Origin: Verrucomicrobiota bacterium
GTDB lineage: Bacteria > Verrucomicrobiota > Kiritimatiellia > CAJWTS01
Reading direction: 5' to 3'
NCBI GenBank assembly: GCA_027623315.1
Contig: JAQBYD010000029.1
Span: 1-46,675 of the forward strand
Length of the DNA: 46,675 bases
Below, piece after piece: positions 1 to 8,460 of this stretch. Below the pieces are notes generated by a model that was not told the DNA's origin, made no database searches, and worked only from the letters and a program-made list of their open reading frames with translations. Position 1 is the first letter of the stretch. Every line of letters begins with the position of its first letter. The position numbers were made by a program, and so were the translations under genes.

Positions 1-1537
1 AAAACGCAAGATCGGCGCGCAACCCGGCCATCCCCGGCACGAGCGCCCGGCCTTCCCGGAAGCCGACATCAAGAACTTCCACGACTACCGGCTCGACGCC
101 TGCCCGGAGTGCGGCAACGCGGAGGTCACGTTCCTGGACGAGCCGCCGCGCGTGCTTCAGCAGATGGAGATCGAGGAGGTGATCGTCCGCAAGGAGGAGC
201 ACCGCTCCTATCCGGTCTGGTGCGAGCGCTGCCAGAAAGTCCATTACCACCCCTTCCCGGAAGCGGTAGTCAGGGAAGGCCTGTTCAAGGAGCGGCTCAC
301 CGCGCTGGTGGCCTACATGAAGGCCGTGGATCACGCCTCTTTCTCGACGATCCGCAAGTTCGTGCGCGACGTGATGGGCGAATCCGTCTCCCGCGGCTAC
401 CTGCGCAAGGTCGTCGAAAAGGCCTCCGCCGCGTTGGACTCGCCCTACGCTGAGCTGCTCGACCGGCTGCCCCTGGAGCAGGCGCTCAACGTGGACGAGA
501 CCGGGCACAAGGACAACGGCGACAAGTTCTGGACCTGGGTCTTCCGAGCCGAGCTTTATGTGCTGTTCAGGATCGACAAAACCCGCAGCTCGAAGGTTCT
601 GCTCGATGTGCTCGGCGAGGCGTTCAACGGCGTGCTCGGCTGCGACTACTTCTCCGCCTACCACAAGTACATGAAGGACTTCAACATCACGGTGCAGTTC
701 TGCATCGCCCACCTGATCCGCGACATCAAGTTCCTCACCGGGCTGAAGGACGCCGAAACGCGCGCCTACGGCACGCGGCTGCTGGCCGCCGTCAAGGCGA
801 TGTTCAAGGTCATCCACCGCCGAGACGAGACCGACCCGGCCGCCTTCCAGCGCGCGCTCGAACAGGCCCGCGACCGCATCCTTGAAGCGGCGCTGCGCGA
901 CGTGCCCTCCCGCCTGGACGCCAACGGCAAGGAACTCAAGCGCGAAGCCTTCAACATGGCCAAACGCTTCCGCGAAAACGGCAAGGCCTACTTCGAGTTC
1001 GTCACCACGCCCGGCATCGGCCCGACCAACAACCTAGCCGAGCAAGCGGTGCGCTTCGTCGTGATCGATCGGCGCATCACGCAAGGCACGCGCAGCCTCA
1101 AGGGCCGCGAAACCTGCGAACGGCTCTGGACGGTCGTTGGCACTTGTGCCATGCAGGGCCGCTCCGCCTTCGAGTTCATCCTCGCGGCCGTCCGCGCCCA
1201 CTTCCGCGGCGAACCCGCGCCATCCCTCTTACCCGCCTTGGGCTGATTCGCCCGGCGTCCCCGCCGATGGGACGTCGGGCTGATCCCGTCCAAACGGCAC
1301 GCCTTCCATCATCATCGGGTTTGAATGCTCCGCCAGGTGCTGTCATGATAGCAACGAAAACCGGGAATCGGTTGACGAGAGCGGCGACCCTCCATAGGCG
1401 GGCAGGCAGAGAACGGATTACGATTCGGGAACTCTACTCGTTGACCGCTCTCGTCGCCGATCTCGTTGACCGAACGCTCAGCCCTCAAACATGCTGAGCT
1501 TGCTCAATAGGTTGGGCTGAACCCCGTGAACGGCTAC
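1..1537 (+). mobile_element. Right part of an IS66-family insertion sequence; right boundary tentative
   Basis: The transposase is followed by about 290 bp without a convincing gene. A gtgaacggctacc motif at 1527-1539 resembles the terminal sequence I associate with some IS66 elements, and it directly abuts a host-like inverted repeat starting at 1538. I therefore place the right end tentatively near 1537. The left end and its matching terminal repeat lie outside the window, so the boundary cannot be confirmed by pairing the ends or by finding a target-site duplication. Confidence 0.35.
2..1246 (+). CDS. IS66 family transposase (TnpC-type), 5' end outside the window
   Basis: The open frame runs in from the left edge, so the start is missing. 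It begins with a lysine/arginine-rich GAQPGHPRHERP segment typical of the region just upstream of the IS66 zinc-binding domain. Next come two CxxC pairs (CPEC and CERC) forming that zinc-binding segment. The DDE catalytic domain follows: NVDETGHKDNG near 490, GCDYFSAYHKY near 640, and NNLAEQAVR near 1030 carrying the final Glu. The C-terminal RRITQGTRSLKGR block is also typical of the family. Known members cut and join IS66 ends, usually together with small TnpA and TnpB proteins that would lie to the left of this window. The frame shows no internal lesion. It ends at a TGA at 1244-1246. The family call is secure; whether the element is still mobile cannot be judged from here. Confidence 0.93.
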   Translation, partial: KRKIGAQPGHPRHERPAFPEADIKNFHDYRLDACPECGNAEVTFLDEPPRVLQQMEIEEVIVRKEEHRSYPVWCERCQKVHYHPFPEAVVREGLFKERLTALVAYMKAVDHASFSTIRKFVRDVMGESVSRGYLRKVVEKASAALDSPYAELLDRLPLEQALNVDETGHKDNGDKFWTWVFRAELYVLFRIDKTRSSKVLLDVLGEAFNGVLGCDYFSAYHKYMKDFNITVQFCIAHLIRDIKFLTGLKDAETRAYGTRLLAAVKAMFKVIHRRDETDPAAFQRALEQARDRILEAALRDVPSRLDANGKELKREAFNMAKRFRENGKAYFEFVTTPGIGPTNNLAEQAVRFVVIDRRITQGTRSLKGRETCERLWTVVGTCAMQGRSAFEFILAAVRAHFRGEPAPSLLPALG

Positions 1538-1740
1538 CTTTGTCGCAAGCTTTGTCGATGTCCTGCGTGGCTGGGTGAATACTCCAGGCCCGAAATCGTC
1601 CTGCTGCGCCGCGGCGTAGTCCGCAGGACGGAGACGGGTCGAGCATTCGTGCCGTCTCTCCCTCTGATCATTCTGCCAAGCTCCGGGGGCCTCGTGCGCT
1701 GCGCGGTCGACAAAGCTTGCGACGAAGCTTGCGACAAAGG
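1538..1740. repeat. Inverted repeat built from a cttgcgacaaag-type unit
   Basis: The left arm at 1538-1557 reads ctttgtcgcaagctttgtcg. The right arm at 1708-1740 carries its reverse complement in a slightly longer version, with the 11-mer aagcttgcgac present twice (1713-1723 and 1725-1735 approximately). The arms enclose about 150 bp with no convincing reading frame. The repeated unit makes minus-strand frames read as a repetitive SFVASFVASFVD peptide, which I treat as an artefact. It could be a miniature mobile element or a dispersed intergenic repeat. Confidence 0.5.
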
Positions 1741-1966
1741 AGGGCGACATTGCTCTTTGCCGAGTTCGCTTAGTCTGGAACGCGACTGGTCCGCGGCTCG
1801 CATCAGTACGGTCGTCCCTACCGGCAACACGGCGTCGACGGTGCGGCGTGGGGGCACGCCGTCTCCATGGTCATTCCGGAGATGGCGGTCAATGCGGGAC
1901 TTCCCAATCGTCCTGTCGAGTAATCGTCCTGTCAGATATTCGTTCATGCCGGGCAGCCTTGCGAAC
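1741..1966. other. Noncoding stretch between the IS66 region and aceF
   Basis: Together with the preceding repeat, this completes about 720 bp without a supportable gene between the transposase and aceF. Frames that cross it have no recognisable domains, lack ribosome binding sites, and overlap the aceF 3' end. The only structured item is the REP-like palindrome at 1843-1867. No clear terminator with a T-tract was seen downstream of aceF. Confidence 0.5.
1843..1867. repeat. REP-like palindromic repeat, copy A
   Basis: This 25-mer contains a perfect hairpin, ggcgtg-gggg-cacgcc, followed by gtctcca. The same 25 bases occur exactly, in inverted orientation, at 28921-28945. A diverged copy in direct orientation lies at 28832-28856 with a compensatory stem change. 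An exact 25-base match 27 kb apart in noncoding DNA indicates a dispersed repeat family. Confidence 0.7.
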
Positions 1967-3265
1967 CTAGCCGTCGAGGGCGAGAAGCATTGGGTTCTGA
2001 AGTGCATCGTCAATAAAGCGCGCGAAACGTGCGCCATCGGCGCCATCGATGACGCGGTGATCGTAGGATACTGCGTAGGGCATGATCAGGCGCGGCTCAA
2101 ACTTGCCGTCGACGAAAACCGGTTCGTGTGAACTGCGTGCGATGCCCAGGATGGCGACTTCGGGCCAGTTCACGATGGGCGTGAAGTTCGTGCCGCCGAT
2201 GCCGCCGAGATTCGAGATCGTGAAGGTGCCGCCCTGCATGTCCTCAAGCGTAAGCTTCTTGTTGCGCGCTTTCTCGGAGAGCGTGTTCATTTCGATGGAG
2301 ATCTCGGTGATGCTCTTCTTGTCGGCGTCGCGGATCACCGGCACGAGCAGCCCGTTCTCGGTGTCTACTGCGACGCCGATACTGATATATGACTTGCGCA
2401 CGATCTGCTTGTTGCGCGCGTCCGCGCTTGAGTTGAACTGTGGAAACTCCTTGAGTGCCGACGCGAGGATCTTCACCAGGATGCTGGTGATGGTCAGCTT
2501 TCCGCCGGCTTGTTGGACGCGTGCCTTGTACTGCTGCCGAAATGCTTCGACGGTGGTGATGTCGGCCTTATCGAACTGTGTCACATGCGGAATCACCGAC
2601 CAGTTGTGGGCCATGGCCTCGGACGTCACGCGGCGAATGTTGTTCATCGGAACGGTTTCGGTCGCGCCCCACTTCGAGAAGTCGGGAAGAGGCTTTTCGG
2701 TGATCCCGCCGGCAGGTGCCCCGGCGCGTGCGGCACCACGTGATTGGTGGAGCTGTTTCGAGTAGACCTTCACATCCTCGGCCGTGATGCGACCCTGCGC
2801 GCCCGAGCCGGGGACATCGGCGATCTCGACGCCTATCTCGTAGGCAAGACGCCGTACAGATGGTGCCGCCGGAACGCTTCCGCGCTCCCTCGACGCGGGC
2901 GCGGGCGCGGGTGAAGGCGCCGCCTGCGCAGGCGCTGCAGGTGCGGCGGGTTGCGTCGGCGCGCGGGTCTCTTCGGCGCTCTGTGCCGTCTCTAGCGGGG
3001 CAGCCGGGGTCTCCCCAGGCGCTTCACTGTCGCTATCGAGAATTAGCAGAACCTGGCCGACCTTGACGGTTTCGCCGGCGTTTACCGAGATCTCCTTAAC
3101 CACACCGGCCGCAGGCGAGGGGACCTCCATGGTCGCCTTATCGGTTTCGATCTCGACGATCGAGTCGTCCACCGAGACGGAATCGCCGGCGACCACAAGG
3201 ACGCTCACGACAACACCCTCTTCGATGTTCTCGCCAAGCTCAGGTAATTTGATTTCCGTATTCAT
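1967..3265 (-). CDS. aceF: Dihydrolipoamide acetyltransferase, E2 of pyruvate dehydrogenase
   Basis: E2 transfers the acetyl group made by E1 to coenzyme A and forms the core of the cytoplasmic pyruvate dehydrogenase complex. The 432-residue product has one lipoyl domain at about residues 1-77, with the lipoylated lysine in ETDKATME (K43). An Ala/Pro-rich linker (about 80-130) follows, then a peripheral-subunit-binding domain (about 135-168) ending in GSGAQGRITAEDV. The catalytic acyltransferase domain contains SYDHRVIDGADG, with H403 and D407 as the expected active-site residues. E. coli AceF has three lipoyl domains, so this is a compact single-lipoyl form. The gene lies 117 bp downstream of aceE on the same strand, which indicates co-transcription. 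No lpd (E3) gene is in the window. The start ATG at 3265 opens directly into the lipoyl domain, but no strong Shine-Dalgarno sequence precedes it. Confidence 0.95.
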   Translation of the reverse strand: MNTEIKLPELGENIEEGVVVSVLVVAGDSVSVDDSIVEIETDKATMEVPSPAAGVVKEISVNAGETVKVGQVLLILDSDSEAPGETPAAPLETAQSAEETRAPTQPAAPAAPAQAAPSPAPAPASRERGSVPAAPSVRRLAYEIGVEIADVPGSGAQGRITAEDVKVYSKQLHQSRGAARAGAPAGGITEKPLPDFSKWGATETVPMNNIRRVTSEAMAHNWSVIPHVTQFDKADITTVEAFRQQYKARVQQAGGKLTITSILVKILASALKEFPQFNSSADARNKQIVRKSYISIGVAVDTENGLLVPVIRDADKKSITEISIEMNTLSEKARNKKLTLEDMQGGTFTISNLGGIGGTNFTPIVNWPEVAILGIARSSHEPVFVDGKFEPRLIMPYAVSYDHRVIDGADGARFARFIDDALQNPMLLALDG

Positions 3266-3276
3266 GGGCTGTGTCC

Positions 3277-3346
3277 GGCGGTCGGGGACGCCCGCCCTCC
3301 AAGGTCGAAGATGGGTTCGATTGGAGGGCGGATGTCCCCAGCCGCC
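3277..3346. repeat. Large imperfect hairpin in the aceE-aceF spacer
   Basis: The left arm 3277-3309 and right arm 3316-3346 pair almost throughout. The outer ggcgg pairs with ccgcc, cggggac with gtcccc, cgccctccaa with ttggagggcg, and an inner tcgaa with ttcga around a 6-nt loop. Only a few mismatches and a 2-nt bulge interrupt the stem. It sits between two co-transcribed genes, so it would fold in the mRNA. It may be a dispersed palindromic element that landed in the spacer, or a site that adjusts E1:E2 ratios by processing or attenuation. No T-run follows, so it is not a classical terminator. Confidence 0.65.
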
Positions 3347-3382
3347 TTGCGGGTTTGAAGTCTATGCTCTACGGGCCATGGT

Positions 3383-6046
3383 CTACACCGCCATCGGATT
3401 GGCTTTATCCGCGTTGATCTCGAGATCTCGAATCGCCTTCGTGAGGATCTCTGGTCCGATAGAGCCGTCGTTTTTCAGCGCCGTCAGCGTGGCCAACGTA
3501 ACAAATCGGGCATCGACTTCAAAGTGATCGCGTAGTGCGGTGCGTCCTTCGCTCAGGCCGAAACCATCCGTTCCGAGTGATGTCAGTGTCCGGGGCATCC
3601 ATTTGGCAATACCGTCGGGCAGGGCGCGCATGTAGTCCGAGGCCGCTACCAGCACGCCGCTTGAGTCGGCCAGCTGCTGCGTGACGTGCGGCTCGCGTGG
3701 CTCGGCGTCGGGGTGCAGCATGTTCCAGCGGTCGCACTCCAGGCCGTCGCGTCTCAGTTCGTTGTAGCTGGTCACACTCCAGACATCCGCCGCAACGTCG
3801 TACGTCTCGAGCATGCTCTGCGCCTCGAGCACGCAATTCATGATCGCGCCGCTCCCGAATAGCTGGGCGCGATGCGCGGCGCCGGCGTTCTCTGCGCGAC
3901 GGAAGCGGTACAGCCCCCGGATCACGCCGTCTTCGCATCCTGCGGGCATGATGGGCATCGTGTATTTCTCGTTACCGAGTGTGAGATAGTACATCACGTT
4001 CTCGTGTTTTTCGTACATGCGGCGGATGCCGTCCCGGATCAGGATGGCGACCTCGTACGAGAACGCCGGGTCATACGAGACGACGCTGGGAATTGTGCTC
4101 ATCAGGACGTGGCTATGTCCATCCTGGTGCTGCAGGCCCTCCCCGCTGAGTGTCGTGCGTCCGGAGGTCGCGCCCAGCAGGAATCCTTTGCATTGCATGT
4201 CGCCCGCCGCCCATAACAAGTCACCGATTCGTTGCGGGCCGAACATCGAGTAATAGATGTAGAAGGGGATCATGGGGACCCCCAGGGTCGAGTAAGAGGT
4301 CCCGGCCGCGATGAAGGACGATACCGAGCCGGCTTCATTAATTCCCTCTTCGAGGATCTGCCCGGTGGTGGACTCTTTATAGTAGCTCAGGTTGTTGGCG
4401 TCGACCGGCTCATAGAGCTGCCCTACCGCGGAATAGATTCCCACCTGGCGGAAGAGTGCATCGAGTCCGAAGGTGCGCGCTTCATCGGGGATGATCGGAA
4501 CAATGTGTCTTCCAAGCGACTTGTCCTTGAGCAGCTTGCGCAGGATGTCTCCAAAGATTTGGGTCGTTGAGATGGCGCGGTCCTGGCGGGGTGAGGCGTA
4601 CGCTTCGACAAAGCTGTCTGGAGGCGTCTCGAGAGCGGAGAAGTCCCGTGATCGCGACGGGAGGTAGCCGCCGAGCGCTTTGCGCCGCTCGTGCAGGTAC
4701 ACCATTTCGGGGCTGTCGGCATCGGGAAGATAGAGCGGGGTCTTCAGCGTATCGCGGTCGGAGATTGGAATGCCAAAGCGCGAACGGAATTCCCGGAGCT
4801 CATCTTCGTTCAGCTTCTTCTGCTGGTGGGTGATGTTCATCCCCTCACCACTCTCGCCGAGTCCGTATCCCTTGATCGTCTTGGCGAGGATGACGGTTGG
4901 GGACCCGCTGTGCGTGGCGGCACGGTTGTATGCGGCGTAGACCTTTTCCGGATCGTGACCACCCCAGTGCAGGTGATTCAGCTCGTCGTCCGAGAGGTGC
5001 TCGACCAGCTTGAGCAGGCGAGGGTCCTTGCCGAAGAAGTGTTCCCGGATGTAAGCGCCGTCTTCGACAATGTACTTCTGGTACTCTCCGTCGACGCATT
5101 CCTCCATACGTCTGAGCAGAAGGCCGTCGGTATCGGCTTCGAGCAGCGGATCCCAGTCGCTACCCCAGATCACTTTAATCACGTTCCAACCGGCGCCGCG
5201 GAAAATACCCTCCAGTTCCTGGATAATCTTGCCATTGCCGCGAACCGGGCCGTCAAGGCGCTGCAGGTTGCAATTGATGACGAAGACGAGGTTGTCGAGA
5301 TTCTCGCGCGCGGCCATGCCGATCGCGCCAAGCGATTCCGGCTCGTCCATCTCGCCGTCGCCGCAGAAGGTCCAGACCTTGCCGCCGGGTAACGGTTTCA
5401 AGGACCGGGCTTCCAGGTATTTCGCAAAGCGGGCGTGATAGATGCTCATGATCGGGCCGAGCCCCATCGATACCGTGGGAAACTGCCAGAACTCGGGCAT
5501 CAGGCGCGGATGCGGGTACGAGGAGACGCCGCCACCCGTCGCGAGCTCGCGGCGGAAGTTTCGCAGATTCACTCGCGTCAGGCGTCCCTCGAGATAGGCG
5601 CGCGCGTAGATGCCGGGCGATGCATGGCCCTGCACGTAGAGGGAGTCGCCGGAGTAGTCATCCGTGGGTGCCCGGAAGAAGTGGTTAAACCCAACTTCGT
5701 AGAGCGTCGCGCTCGAGGCAAACGTCGAGATATGGCCGCCGATGCCCTCTTCGATCCGATTGGCGCGAACGACCATGGCCATTGCATTCCAGCGGATAAT
5801 GCTCTTGATGCGGCGCTCGATCTTCCGGTCGCCGGGGTAAGGGGTCTCCTCAGACGCCGGGATCGTATTGATATACGGGGTATTGGCCGTAAAGGGAAAG
5901 CGCACGCCATCCTGGTAGGCGCGGATCTGCAGCTCCTTAAGCAGTTCGCGCGCCCGGTCCGGGCCTTGCGATTGCAGGACAAAATCCAGCGACTCGAGCC
6001 ACTCGCGGGTCTCGATATCAGATTCAGTTGTGTCTTTATCAGTCAT
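3383..6046 (-). CDS. aceE: Pyruvate dehydrogenase E1, homodimeric type
   Basis: This thiamine-diphosphate enzyme decarboxylates pyruvate and acetylates the lipoyl group of E2. Starting at the ATG at 6046 (MTDKDTTESD), the product is 887 residues, the same length as E. coli AceE. An upstream in-frame start at 6094 would add 16 residues with no resemblance to the family, so I prefer 6046. The thiamine-binding motif GDGEMDEPESLGAIGMA lies near residue 226 and continues into the conserved NCNLQRLDGPVRGN segment. Further recognisable blocks are FPTVSMGLGPI, KTIKGYG and LSGEGLQHQDGHSH. The gene is intact. Its 3' neighbour is aceF in the same orientation, separated by the hairpin element. The alternative alpha/beta heterotetrameric E1 is ruled out by the single long chain. 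Confidence 0.97.
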   Translation of the reverse strand: MTDKDTTESDIETREWLESLDFVLQSQGPDRARELLKELQIRAYQDGVRFPFTANTPYINTIPASEETPYPGDRKIERRIKSIIRWNAMAMVVRANRIEEGIGGHISTFASSATLYEVGFNHFFRAPTDDYSGDSLYVQGHASPGIYARAYLEGRLTRVNLRNFRRELATGGGVSSYPHPRLMPEFWQFPTVSMGLGPIMSIYHARFAKYLEARSLKPLPGGKVWTFCGDGEMDEPESLGAIGMAARENLDNLVFVINCNLQRLDGPVRGNGKIIQELEGIFRGAGWNVIKVIWGSDWDPLLEADTDGLLLRRMEECVDGEYQKYIVEDGAYIREHFFGKDPRLLKLVEHLSDDELNHLHWGGHDPEKVYAAYNRAATHSGSPTVILAKTIKGYGLGESGEGMNITHQQKKLNEDELREFRSRFGIPISDRDTLKTPLYLPDADSPEMVYLHERRKALGGYLPSRSRDFSALETPPDSFVEAYASPRQDRAISTTQIFGDILRKLLKDKSLGRHIVPIIPDEARTFGLDALFRQVGIYSAVGQLYEPVDANNLSYYKESTTGQILEEGINEAGSVSSFIAAGTSYSTLGVPMIPFYIYYSMFGPQRIGDLLWAAGDMQCKGFLLGATSGRTTLSGEGLQHQDGHSHVLMSTIPSVVSYDPAFSYEVAILIRDGIRRMYEKHENVMYYLTLGNEKYTMPIMPAGCEDGVIRGLYRFRRAENAGAAHRAQLFGSGAIMNCVLEAQSMLETYDVAADVWSVTSYNELRRDGLECDRWNMLHPDAEPREPHVTQQLADSSGVLVAASDYMRALPDGIAKWMPRTLTSLGTDGFGLSEGRTALRDHFEVDARFVTLATLTALKNDGSIGPEILTKAIRDLEINADKANPMAV

Positions 6047-6188
6047 GCGAAACTCGGGCGGCGGCCGAGCAATCAAGCAGATACGGCGTGCCACTCCGGC
6101 ACGGCGAGGGTTCGGAATAGTGCTTTAAAGGCTTTGCGGTGTCAAGGAGGGGCGCGCACGCAACGCTATGTTTCTCCCGAGAATATTT

Positions 6189-6215
6189 GACAGGATTGAC
6201 GGGATGAACTGGATG
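6189..6215. repeat. Three tandem degenerate 9-bp units
   Basis: Three consecutive nonamers read gacaggatt (6189-6197), gacgggatg (6198-6206) and aactggatg (6207-6215). They lie in the 272-bp divergent spacer between aceE and the SGNH gene. The unit resembles aggat-type intergenic repeats I have seen in environmental genomes. A TTGACA hexamer at 6187-6192 overlaps the first unit, but no good -10 hexamer follows at proper spacing. Confidence 0.4.
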
Positions 6216-6318
6216 GGGCGCATCAAAGTCCGATCCTGTGGAACCGGTTGATCCCGAATAGCGTCTGCGCGGTTAACTTGACGCTACGTTCCGTTCAAGG
6301 GACGCTACCCAGGCATCC

Positions 6319-7617
6319 ATGAGATTCTTACGTCCCGCCTTCTATATTCTCGACGCGATTGCGATCGGACTCGTGTTGTCGTTGCCGGCGCTCTGGCTGA
6401 TGGGGCGGATCAGGGCCGAGCTTGGGCCGGTCGGGTTTTCGATGAGCTGGGGACCGCGTCCGTTCGTGGCGCTGGCCGTGCTCGTGGTGCTGCGGTCTGT
6501 CACGGCATCGCGGCTACGCTCACGCGGTTTGGAGTGCCGGGCATGGTTGGGGCGCGCATGGATCAAGAAGGTGCTGCTCAGCCTCGCGGTCCTGATCGCG
6601 GTCTTGCCCTTGATGGATCTCGTCCTGTCGGCCAAAGGGTATGAACGTAACGCGTTGCCGATCGTCATGCAGGGCGACGAGGATTGGACTGACGCCGATG
6701 CGCGATTCGAGTCGGATGCTCGGCTCCTGTGGCGCTTCAAGCACGGTACGTCGATCCATGGTCAGTCCGTCAACACGCTTGGATTCCCGGAGCGCGAAGT
6801 CGATCCGCGGAAACGTCCGGACACGACGCGAGTGATTTGCCTCGGCGACTCGTGCACCGCCGACGGCGTTCCTCCGTATTCCTCGATCCTTCACGAACTA
6901 CTCACCAACGCGCCCCCGGCGGCCGGCTCGTGGGAGGCCTTACACAACGGCGTGCACGGCTACTCGATTCTACAGGGAGTGGAGCAGTTCCGGCACACCA
7001 CGGTGGGGCTGCAGCCCGACATCGTCACGATCTACTTCGGCTGGAACGCCCACTGGAGGGGCGAGCAGACGGACGCCGAACAGTTCGCGACTCGAGGTGC
7101 AGGCCCCATCTTGAGCGCGCTGAGGCGGCTGTATCGATCCTCGTCCCGCCCCGATCAAGCTCGCCCGTTGCGCGTACCATCCAGCCAATACACGAACGCG
7201 CTGACCACGCTCGTTCGCGAGATCCGCGCCGAGGGGATCATCCCCATCATCATCACCGCACCGCGCGCCGAGCATCTTTCCAGCGTCATTGCCGACCGCC
7301 AGGGCAACCCGCTCGACGAGATCCACGAGTTGCACGACCACTACGCTGCCCTCACACGCTCGGTTGCGAGCGCGGAGCAGGTCATTCTCATCGATGCCGC
7401 GCGCCTCGTCGAAACGCATCCCGGTCGTCACGAGTTCTTCCGTGCCGACGGCATACACCTTCGCCTTGCCGGTCGCCGCAAGATGGCCGAGCTGATCTAC
7501 CGCACGATCCGGCACGGCGCGAAACATCGTGCCGTCGGTCTTCCGGACGCCAGGCTCATGCTCCCACTACTGCATGAGGTTTGGGCGGATGATGATTTGC
7601 CAGGCGCTCGCCGTTGA
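6319..7617 (+). CDS. Membrane-anchored SGNH/GDSL-family hydrolase-like protein
   Basis: The 432-residue product starts with three likely membrane segments (about residues 8-28, 47-60 and 84-104) and continues with a soluble domain of the SGNH hydrolase fold. Block I is CLGDSC (catalytic Ser178 in GDS). Block II is around HNGVHGYS, block III is FGWNAHW with its Asn, and block V is RADGIHLRLAGR with Asp377 and His380. All catalytic positions of the family are therefore present. Such proteins remove or transfer acyl groups, often on polysaccharides or lipids at the cell surface. The substrate cannot be read from the sequence. The gene stands alone between aceE (divergent) and the glutathione peroxidase gene 121 bp downstream. 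The ATG at 6319 is chosen because the hydrophobic N-terminus begins there; the ribosome binding site is weak. Confidence 0.8.
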   Translation: MRFLRPAFYILDAIAIGLVLSLPALWLMGRIRAELGPVGFSMSWGPRPFVALAVLVVLRSVTASRLRSRGLECRAWLGRAWIKKVLLSLAVLIAVLPLMDLVLSAKGYERNALPIVMQGDEDWTDADARFESDARLLWRFKHGTSIHGQSVNTLGFPEREVDPRKRPDTTRVICLGDSCTADGVPPYSSILHELLTNAPPAAGSWEALHNGVHGYSILQGVEQFRHTTVGLQPDIVTIYFGWNAHWRGEQTDAEQFATRGAGPILSALRRLYRSSSRPDQARPLRVPSSQYTNALTTLVREIRAEGIIPIIITAPRAEHLSSVIADRQGNPLDEIHELHDHYAALTRSVASAEQVILIDAARLVETHPGRHEFFRADGIHLRLAGRRKMAELIYRTIRHGAKHRAVGLPDARLMLPLLHEVWADDDLPGARR

Positions 7618-7738
7618 TGCGCCTCCTAAGAAGATCTTTCCAGGCAGCACGGCGATCTGTATGGTTCGTCGGAACGAAAAGCGGTCCGGCGTAAGGCGCT
7701 GACTGCAGGGATATCACGATCAGGAAAAAGGAGTATTC

Positions 7739-8320
7739 ATGATGCACACCTACTATGTCTGCGCCGCTACGGCGGTCTGCTTCTTCTCGCTGGCGATCTG
7801 CCTCCCGGCTGAGGAATCCTCGGACACCCCGGCCGCGCTGGACTTCAGGATGAACTCACTGGATGGCAAGCAGGTCGACCTATCCGCGTACGCGGGCAAG
7901 GTGGTCATGGTTGTGAACACAGCCAGCAAGTGCGGCCTGACCCCGCAGTACAAGGATCTGCAGGCACTGCACGAAAAGTACGCTAAGACCGGACTGGCGG
8001 TGCTGGGATTCCCGTGCAATCAGTTTGGGCATCAGGAGCCGGGAGCGGCAGCAGAGATTAAGGCTTTCTGTACAGAGAATTACGGCGTGACCTTCGACAT
8101 GTTCGCAAAGGTCGATGTCAACGGCGACGACGCATGTGACCTCTACAAATACTTAACGGCCCTCGAAACGAAACCCGAAGGGGCCGGCAAGGTGAGTTGG
8201 AACTTCGAGAAATTCCTCATTAACCGCCAGGGCCAGGTCGTGGCCCGCTTCGCCCCGAAGACCAAGCCGGACGATAAGGCCGTGACCGAGCGGATAGAGG
8301 CAGAGCTCGCGAAGCCGTAG
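7739..8320 (+). CDS. Exported glutathione peroxidase family protein (Cys type)
   Basis: The product (193 residues) belongs to the glutathione/thioredoxin peroxidase family, which reduces hydrogen peroxide and organic peroxides. An N-terminal hydrophobic segment (about residues 8-22) followed by PAEE suggests a signal peptide, placing the enzyme outside the cytoplasm. The peroxidatic residue is Cys65 in NTASKCGLTPQY, not selenocysteine. The FPCNQFG motif carries Cys93 (probable resolving cysteine) and the catalytic Gln, and SWNFEKFLI carries the Trp and Asn of the tetrad. The start is well supported by an aaaaaggag ribosome binding site at 7725-7733. Two adjacent ATGs (7739 and 7742) could both serve. 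Confidence 0.93.
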   Translation: MMHTYYVCAATAVCFFSLAICLPAEESSDTPAALDFRMNSLDGKQVDLSAYAGKVVMVVNTASKCGLTPQYKDLQALHEKYAKTGLAVLGFPCNQFGHQEPGAAAEIKAFCTENYGVTFDMFAKVDVNGDDACDLYKYLTALETKPEGAGKVSWNFEKFLINRQGQVVARFAPKTKPDDKAVTERIEAELAKP

Positions 8321-8460
8321 TCGCCGACGCCTCGACACCTTTGAAGACCTCGTGCTGGGCCGCCCTCTTGCTCCAGCCCGGATATCTCACACTTTTCCTA
8401 CTACGAACACGGATAGCTCCGTCAGGCTTGATCGAAACAGGGCTTCGCCAATTCACAGTA

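Noticed and set aside
1478-1750. Minus-strand frame with repetitive SFVASFVASFVD peptide
   Set aside because: The repeat comes from the gcttgcgacaaag inverted-repeat DNA; no start signal and no domain, so treated as noncoding repeat.
1526-2131. 201-residue plus-strand frame across the IS/aceF spacer
   Set aside because: Runs antisense into the conserved C-terminus of aceF and has no domains.
4691-5392. 233-residue open frame antisense to aceE
   Set aside because: It lies wholly inside the conserved coding sequence of aceE, has no recognisable domain, and is explained by GC-rich codon use on the other strand.
5435-6190. 251-residue open frame antisense to the 5' part of aceE
   Set aside because: Overlaps the conserved N-terminal half of AceE; no motif, no ribosome binding site.
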